This document shows positions 25,404-30,408 of a stretch of 30,408 bases of DNA, in pieces. This DNA comes from Tyzzerella sp963558545 (GTDB lineage Bacteria; Bacillota; Clostridia; Lachnospirales; CAG-274): positions 1 through 30,408 of the forward strand of contig NZ_CAUWHO010000026.1 in the NCBI RefSeq assembly GCF_963558545.1. Direction: 5' to 3'. The notes below the pieces were generated by a model that was given only the letters and a program-made list of their open reading frames with translations, was not told the origin of the DNA and searched no databases. Position 1 is the stretch's first letter, and each line of letters begins with the position of its first letter. The translations under genes and the position numbers were made by a program.

Positions 25404-25440
25404 AAAAAGGCATATTGATAAAATTACAATATGCCTTTTT
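25404..25440. terminator. Terminator of the Hsp70/VWA/TPR operon
   Basis: Perfect 14-bp stem AAAAAGGCATATTG / CAATATGCCTTTTT with a 9-base loop, ending 14 bases beyond the TPR gene stop. T runs on both strands make it bidirectional. Confidence 0.9.
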
Positions 25441-25453
25441 ATAAAATATTTAT

Positions 25454-26626
25454 TTACAACTGTTTATTGCTATTATATAAACTTTCTTTATAATTTTTAC
25501 TAGATTTTTGTAGTATCTTTGAAAGTATACTTCTATACTCTTTAAACTTTCCTTGTGCCTTTTTTATTAAAGATTGCTCAAACAATACTTCCTCATTATC
25601 TGGTGCTAATGTATATGCTTTATATATAGCTCCTTCTGCTTTTAAAATGTTATAATCTTGCCTATAATATCTAGCTAATTTAAGCCATAATATATAATTA
25701 TCTCTATTATAAAAATTAGCTCTTTCTATACATTTTATTGCCATAGGTATATTATTAATTTTTTCATATATTTCACTTTTAGCTATCAAAATATCAATAT
25801 CACTATCTTCTATAATATTCAAGCATTTTATAGCCTTATCATATAAATTTAAATTTATATAACAAGTAGCAAGCTTTAATATTATATTATTAGATTTTTC
25901 AAATAAATATGCCTTAGTATAAGAAACTTTAGCCTTAGTATACTCTTTTTGTTTAAAATATATCTCACCTAAATAATAATATTTACTATATAACATATTG
26001 TCATTTAAACTATCTATAAACTCTTTAGCGTACTCAAAATCTTCTTTTTCTATTAACAACTCAATAATATTAAATAATATATCTTTGTTGTCTGTATCTA
26101 TATTTATAGCTTTTTGTAAATACCTTAAAGCTAAATCATAATTTTTAAGTCTTATATAACATATACCTACATTATTATATAAAATAGCATTAGAAATATC
26201 AAAATCTATAGCATCTTTATAACTTTCTATAGCTTTTTCAAACATATTTTCCTTAAAAAATCTATCACCTTTTATTTTTTTACGTTCTACTTGTCCTCTT
26301 TTTTCCCAATTAAAAAGCTCTAGTGATATATTTTCTATTTCCTCTGATGAATAAAAATTATTAAGTGTTAAAAATTCTATACTTTTTTGATAAAAACTTT
26401 TTTGTTTTTTTATATCCATCAATTTATTAGCCACTTCTACATTTAAAAGGTCGTTATAAACCCAGTTTATAAATTTATCTTCAAAAAAATCTGTGCTATA
26501 TTCTTTAAAATTTTTATAAAAAAGATATATAGCTTCTTCTACGGAATAAATGCTTATGCCATTTGTAAGCCTATATGGAGGTATAATAATATCTTCTGCC
26601 ATACTAAGCTTTAAGCTAGACACCAT
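25454..26626 (-). CDS. Tetratricopeptide-repeat protein, third gene of the Hsp70 operon
   Basis: 390 residues. An N-terminal region (about 1-120) matches no domain I recognise. From about residue 115 there are roughly seven TPR-like helical pairs, for example FFKENMFEKAIESYKDAI (about 124-141), NNVGICYIRLKNYDLALRYL, YYLGEIYFKQKEYTKAK and ATCYINLNLYDKAIKCL. No signal peptide or membrane segment. TPR proteins often act as Hsp70 partners or scaffolds; that role is inferred from position only. RBS AAGGTGG lies between the preceding stop and ATG 26626 (12-base gap), so the gene is translated with the two Hsp70 genes. The operon terminator follows at 25404-25440. Confidence 0.85.
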   Translation of the reverse strand: MVSSLKLSMAEDIIIPPYRLTNGISIYSVEEAIYLFYKNFKEYSTDFFEDKFINWVYNDLLNVEVANKLMDIKKQKSFYQKSIEFLTLNNFYSSEEIENISLELFNWEKRGQVERKKIKGDRFFKENMFEKAIESYKDAIDFDISNAILYNNVGICYIRLKNYDLALRYLQKAINIDTDNKDILFNIIELLIEKEDFEYAKEFIDSLNDNMLYSKYYYLGEIYFKQKEYTKAKVSYTKAYLFEKSNNIILKLATCYINLNLYDKAIKCLNIIEDSDIDILIAKSEIYEKINNIPMAIKCIERANFYNRDNYILWLKLARYYRQDYNILKAEGAIYKAYTLAPDNEEVLFEQSLIKKAQGKFKEYRSILSKILQKSSKNYKESLYNSNKQL

Positions 26627-26638
26627 ACAACCACCTTC

Positions 26639-28729
26639 TTATAATCTTACTAGCTCTGTTATACTTTTAGCTATATTATCTAATATATCGTAAAATTTAT
26701 CATTTAAATCATAATATTTTCCATTTGGTACAGTAACAGGGTCAAAAGATTTTAAACTTTCTCTGTCACGTCTTGCTACAACATATGTTGTAACTTTAGC
26801 TTCTTTTAACATTTGGCAAATATCTTCAATACTTTTTCCACTGTTAGTAGGAACGTGAGGTGGAGCATCTGTTATTAATATAAATATATTCTGGCTGTCA
26901 GGCTCTAGTACAGAATTTTGTAAAAGCTGAACACCTGTTTCTAAGGAATCTAAAGAAGATTCTGGTATATCTCCACCATATGTTCTTGGTATATTTTTAA
27001 CTTGACGCTTAAATTTTTCCACATCATCTGTAAAATTATAAACACTAGGTCTTTCTTTTTCATTTAAATCTCCAAAGCCTATAAGACCAAGCTTAAATTT
27101 AGCTCCTCTTTCACTTAATATATTAGAAAATTCTATAGCTCTATCTTTAACACCATTTATGTAGCTATCCATACTACCTGTAGTATCTATTAAAAATGTT
27201 ATATTAACATTCTCTGTACCTTTTGGTGTAATATTTTCTTTTTTAGGTGGTGCAGAAACTTTTGTTCTATCAAATTCTGTAATTTTTATCTTTCCTGTAT
27301 TAACATCTTTTAGGTACACTTCAAAAAGGTTATTTTCATCAATAGCATAAGTTATCTCTATTTGAGATGTTCCTTTAAGGCCATCTAGTATTGCAGTACC
27401 TATATATTTTTTGTTTTTTTCATCTCCTTGCTCCCATTGATAAACATCAACATAAACTGTACTAGCACCATTAGCATTAGAAAATTTAGAGTCTGAAAAT
27501 TTACTTGGTATAGGACTACCCATAGGTATAATAGGTATAAGCCCTCTTTCCATTGTATCTATATTAACTATAGCTTCTGTACCAAAAATTTGTCTTGTTA
27601 TTTGCCCTACCTTAACATTTCTATTAGGTAAATGTATAAGGTAATTATAAATAGCTGCACCCATAGCAACACTCTTAGCAGGGTCTGTTGCTCTATAAGG
27701 CTCTTTTACAAAGCCTGCTACCATTCTTTTAACCATAGGTATAAGAGTAGAACCACCTACCAATATAACTTTAGATATTTCATCTGGTTCTTTATTTGCT
27801 CTTTTTAGGGCTTCTTCTAAAATTTCTCTACTTCTTTCTACATATTTTCTAATAATTGCTTCAAATTCTTCTCTTGTTATATCTATAGATAAATTTTTAG
27901 GAACACCATCAATAATAACAAGTGGATTTATTTTTATAGATGCCTTTCCTGTACCAGATAATTTTTTCTTAGTTTGCTCTGCCTCTTGTTTTAGCTTTTG
28001 CATAACTGTTTTTCTTGTTAAATCATCAATACTATCTATATCTACACCACTATCTTCTTTAAATTTTTCTTTCATAAACCTTATAAGCTCTGCGTCAAAA
28101 TCATCACCACCAAGGTTCATATCTCCAACATCTGAAAGCTCTTGAAAAATTTCTTCTCCATCTTCATCTATGCTAACTTTTAATACACAAGCATCAAATG
28201 TACCACCACCAAAGTCATAAACAAGTAATGTCTGTGCATACCCTTGTTTGTAACCATATTCTATAGCAGCTGCTAAAGGCTCTGATAAAAGGTATACATT
28301 TTTAAACCCTGCTAGTATACCTGCTTGTTTTGTAGCAAATATTTGTCTATCATTAAAATATGCAGGGTGTGTAATAACAACTTCATCAAATATCTCTCCA
28401 GATTGTTCTTCTGCAGATTTTTTTAATTTTTTTAATATTTCAGAACTAACTTGTTCTGGTGTTTTTTCATCTCCATTTATATATATCTTTTCATCTGTAC
28501 CTATTTTTCTTTTTACAGATATAACAGTACTTTCTGGATATATAATAGAAGAAAGCTTAGCCTCTTCTCCTACTATTATTTCCTCTCTATCTAATACTTG
28601 ATAATTTACAACAGAAGGTAACACCTCATCTGTACCATCTATTTTTACTACCTCTATGCTATCATCTTTATCTTTATATATAGTAGCAACAGAGTTTGTT
28701 GTACCTAAATCTATTCCTAAGTATCCCAT
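26639..28729 (-). CDS. Hsp70-like ATPase fused to a C-terminal VWA domain
   Basis: 696 residues. Hsp70 ATPase domain (about 1-370): IDLGTTNS (6-13), phosphate-2 DFGGGTFD (172-179) and adenosine motif GGSTLIP (325-331). A DnaK-like beta substrate-binding domain follows (about 375-490, GLIPIIPMGSPIP at 396-408). Instead of the helical lid there is a linker and a VWA domain (about 505-696) with DTTGSM (515-520), GGDIPE (586-591) and ITDAPPH (619-625). The metal site is DxTxS rather than DxSxS; the same combination occurs in VWA domains of the alpha-kinase Vwk type, which supports metal-dependent protein binding. The start ATG 28729 is three bases after the previous stop and its RBS GGAGGG lies in that gene's last codons. 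Cytoplasmic. Not the housekeeping DnaK. Confidence 0.88.
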   Translation of the reverse strand: MGYLGIDLGTTNSVATIYKDKDDSIEVVKIDGTDEVLPSVVNYQVLDREEIIVGEEAKLSSIIYPESTVISVKRKIGTDEKIYINGDEKTPEQVSSEILKKLKKSAEEQSGEIFDEVVITHPAYFNDRQIFATKQAGILAGFKNVYLLSEPLAAAIEYGYKQGYAQTLLVYDFGGGTFDACVLKVSIDEDGEEIFQELSDVGDMNLGGDDFDAELIRFMKEKFKEDSGVDIDSIDDLTRKTVMQKLKQEAEQTKKKLSGTGKASIKINPLVIIDGVPKNLSIDITREEFEAIIRKYVERSREILEEALKRANKEPDEISKVILVGGSTLIPMVKRMVAGFVKEPYRATDPAKSVAMGAAIYNYLIHLPNRNVKVGQITRQIFGTEAIVNIDTMERGLIPIIPMGSPIPSKFSDSKFSNANGASTVYVDVYQWEQGDEKNKKYIGTAILDGLKGTSQIEITYAIDENNLFEVYLKDVNTGKIKITEFDRTKVSAPPKKENITPKGTENVNITFLIDTTGSMDSYINGVKDRAIEFSNILSERGAKFKLGLIGFGDLNEKERPSVYNFTDDVEKFKRQVKNIPRTYGGDIPESSLDSLETGVQLLQNSVLEPDSQNIFILITDAPPHVPTNSGKSIEDICQMLKEAKVTTYVVARRDRESLKSFDPVTVPNGKYYDLNDKFYDILDNIAKSITELVRL

Positions 28730-28732
28730 CTT

Positions 28733-30367
28733 TTAGCCCTCCAAAACCGTTTTATTAAATCTGCTTGGGTCAAAATTTTCTCTATATCCAGAAGGTTCAT
28801 ATTCTGTGCCATATCCCATATCTGTAACAGAACCTTTAACAAGACCACCCTCTTCTTCTACTTGTAAAGTTATATTAAGTCTTGTTTTTCCACTTGGTCT
28901 TTCTGGTAAATCTTTTACTAAAACTTCGCCTATCAATTTACATTTTTCTATTGTATCTTCTTTATTTATTCTTTCCATTATTTTTAGGCTAAAGCTAGTC
29001 ATATCCTCTTTTTCTTTACCAGAAAGAGTAAATATTTGCTCTTTTTTAGCAAGTGCATAAGGAGTTCCTCTTCTAATCATCGTATAAAAAGATTTTACAC
29101 CATTATTTTCTATTTCTAGTCCTATATCGTGAGGAACTGTAACCTCAAACTCAATAGACATTTTTTCACTTTCTATATCTGGAGATGATAAAAGTCCCAT
29201 TTTCATAGCTGCATAATATGTTGCACCTAAAGATATATCTAAAGCTGGACGCTCTGATGTATAAATTTTACTTTCGTTATTAAATATTTCTATAAGCATA
29301 TCCTTAACCCAAGGCATTTGGGAAGAACCACCTTCTAATAATACTCTATCTATGTCATCAGCAGTTAATGCACCTGTATAAACTTCTCTTAAAGCCTTTA
29401 AAACAAGCTTTCTTGTTTCTTCTATAAAAGGATTTATAATTTCTTCTAAATCATCTCTTGTCATTTGCTCCACAAAAGGTGGTATACAAAATGTAAAAGG
29501 TATCCTAAATGTTCTTACACCAGAAAGACGCTCTTTAGATTCTCTAGCACGACAAATAAGCTCTACCATATTTTCTGGATTTAAATCTTCTCTTTTCTGG
29601 TTGGCCTTTTCTTCTATAAAATCGTAGCATTTATTTAATATATATTCATCTACATTGTCGCCACCGTGATAAGCCTTTCCACCTTCACTTATAACCTGTA
29701 ACTTTATATGATTTTCATCTTTTTCCAATACATTAAATAATGTTATATCTAATGTTCCTCCACCAAAATCAAAAACCATTATTTTTTCATCTTGGCTTAG
29801 TTGATGTCTAAAGTTATATGCAAGAGCAGCTGCTTTAGGCTCTTCTATAAGGCAAATAAGCTTATCTGATATTCCTGCTATTTCACAAGCTTTCATAGTT
29901 GCTTTCTTAGCAGAATCATCAAAATCATAAGGTACAGATACAACAAGTCCTGCTATTTCTGATTTAGGATTTAAGCTTTTACAATGCTCTATAAGTTCTG
30001 TTAATATTTTTGCTGATATTTCTTCTGGTAAATAAGATTTACCGTCTAGCTCAACTGTTTCATTAGTTCCCATTTTTCTTTTTATAGAACGTATAGTAGT
30101 TTCTGGGTATATTTTCATAGAACGAAATGCTTCTTCTCCTATAACCCATTCTCCTTCTCCATCATCATCTTTTCTATATTGAACAACAGAGGGCATAGGT
30201 ATTTTTCCAAATCCATTACTTATATCTATTGGCTCTGGCTTTTCATTTATTATATCCCAATAACTTATTATGGAGTTTGTAGTACCAAGGTCTATACCTA
30301 ATATATAATAGTCTTCTGATAAACTTTTATTTTCTTCTATCTGCTTTTTATATTCTGTCCATTTCAA
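28733..30367 (-). CDS. Hsp70-like ATPase without a helical lid, first gene of the operon
   Basis: 544 residues. ATPase domain (about 20-390): IDLGTTNS (25-32), DFGGGTLD (200-207), GGSSQMP (346-352). A beta substrate-binding-like domain follows (about 405-515), then about 30 residues ending in VLEG: no alpha-helical lid and no DnaK C-terminal tail. An N-terminal extension of about 20 residues precedes the fold. DnaK normally exceeds 600 residues. The start is TTG 30367 with GAGGTG (30380-30375) seven bases upstream; no ATG lies nearby. The next gene follows after three bases, implying a paired complex with the Hsp70-VWA protein. No dnaJ, grpE or hrcA is in the window. Confidence 0.85.
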   Translation of the reverse strand: MKWTEYKKQIEENKSLSEDYYILGIDLGTTNSIISYWDIINEKPEPIDISNGFGKIPMPSVVQYRKDDDGEGEWVIGEEAFRSMKIYPETTIRSIKRKMGTNETVELDGKSYLPEEISAKILTELIEHCKSLNPKSEIAGLVVSVPYDFDDSAKKATMKACEIAGISDKLICLIEEPKAAALAYNFRHQLSQDEKIMVFDFGGGTLDITLFNVLEKDENHIKLQVISEGGKAYHGGDNVDEYILNKCYDFIEEKANQKREDLNPENMVELICRARESKERLSGVRTFRIPFTFCIPPFVEQMTRDDLEEIINPFIEETRKLVLKALREVYTGALTADDIDRVLLEGGSSQMPWVKDMLIEIFNNESKIYTSERPALDISLGATYYAAMKMGLLSSPDIESEKMSIEFEVTVPHDIGLEIENNGVKSFYTMIRRGTPYALAKKEQIFTLSGKEKEDMTSFSLKIMERINKEDTIEKCKLIGEVLVKDLPERPSGKTRLNITLQVEEEGGLVKGSVTDMGYGTEYEPSGYRENFDPSRFNKTVLEG

Positions 30368-30374
30368 TATATAT

Positions 30375-30406
30375 CACCTCTTTTTCTCTAGTTTTGTAAG
30401 TTTATA
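30375..30406 (-). promoter_or_regulatory. RBS and possible -10 of the Hsp70 operon
   Basis: GAGGTG (30380-30375) supports the TTG start. TATAAA (30406-30401) could be a -10, placing the transcription start near 30394 and making the lidless Hsp70 the first gene. Any -35 lies beyond the window, so this is tentative. Confidence 0.4.
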
Positions 30407-30408
30407 GT

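Noticed and set aside
26639..30367. Housekeeping dnaK operon
   Set aside because: Both proteins lack the helical lid, one is fused to a VWA domain, and hrcA, grpE and dnaJ are absent.

Overview
The window is very AT-rich, and its gene content points to a low-GC anaerobic Firmicute of the Clostridia, probably a gut commensal. The supporting signs are class II GalT, a clostridial-type tmRNA tag, strong AGGAGG ribosome binding sites, near-consensus sigma-A promoters, and enzymes for host glycans. No 16S rRNA or other taxonomic marker is present, so the assignment stays at that level.

Region by region. (1) 68-4221, plus strand: arginine decarboxylase and agmatinase (arginine to agmatine to putrescine), followed without a clear break by a FecCD-type permease and its ATPase that lack a binding protein. 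(2) 4222-5860: a decayed region. It holds a frameshifted small secreted protein behind a textbook promoter, an Rpn-type nuclease remnant, an unidentified coding remnant and the C-terminal stub of a tyrosine integrase. (3) 5861-6313, minus: tmRNA (ssrA) with its own promoter and terminator. The integrase stub at its 3' end suggests an old island inserted at ssrA. (4) 6369-7436, minus: an Abi_2 (AbiF-like, HEPN) gene broken by one in-frame TGA. It is preceded by a consensus promoter and a hairpin-plus-pseudoknot RNA ending in a U tract, the layout of an RNA-controlled abortive-infection or toxin-antitoxin unit. (5) 7550-10489, minus: ftsH, then a small alarmone synthetase.

(6) 10830-16652: galactose utilisation. 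galM (plus) converges on a galK-galT-galE operon (minus). An AraC-family regulator diverges from galK across an intergenic region with repeated TGATATA elements. (7) 16849-25271, minus: glycan hydrolases without signal peptides: GH95 fucosidase-type, GH109-type NAD-dependent glycosidase and GH35 beta-galactosidase in one operon, plus a DMT transporter and a GH33-type sialidase. Together they could strip sialic acid, fucose, GalNAc and galactose from imported mucin, milk or blood-group oligosaccharides, with galactose passing to the Leloir pathway. (8) 25404-30408, minus: a tight three-gene operon of an Hsp70-like ATPase without the helical lid, an Hsp70-like protein fused to a VWA domain, and a TPR protein. 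This is the most unusual intact system in the window, and I know of no established function for it.

Most likely to repay follow-up are the Hsp70/Hsp70-VWA/TPR operon, the Abi_2 locus with its structured RNA, and the set of AT-rich palindromes upstream of the glycan genes.
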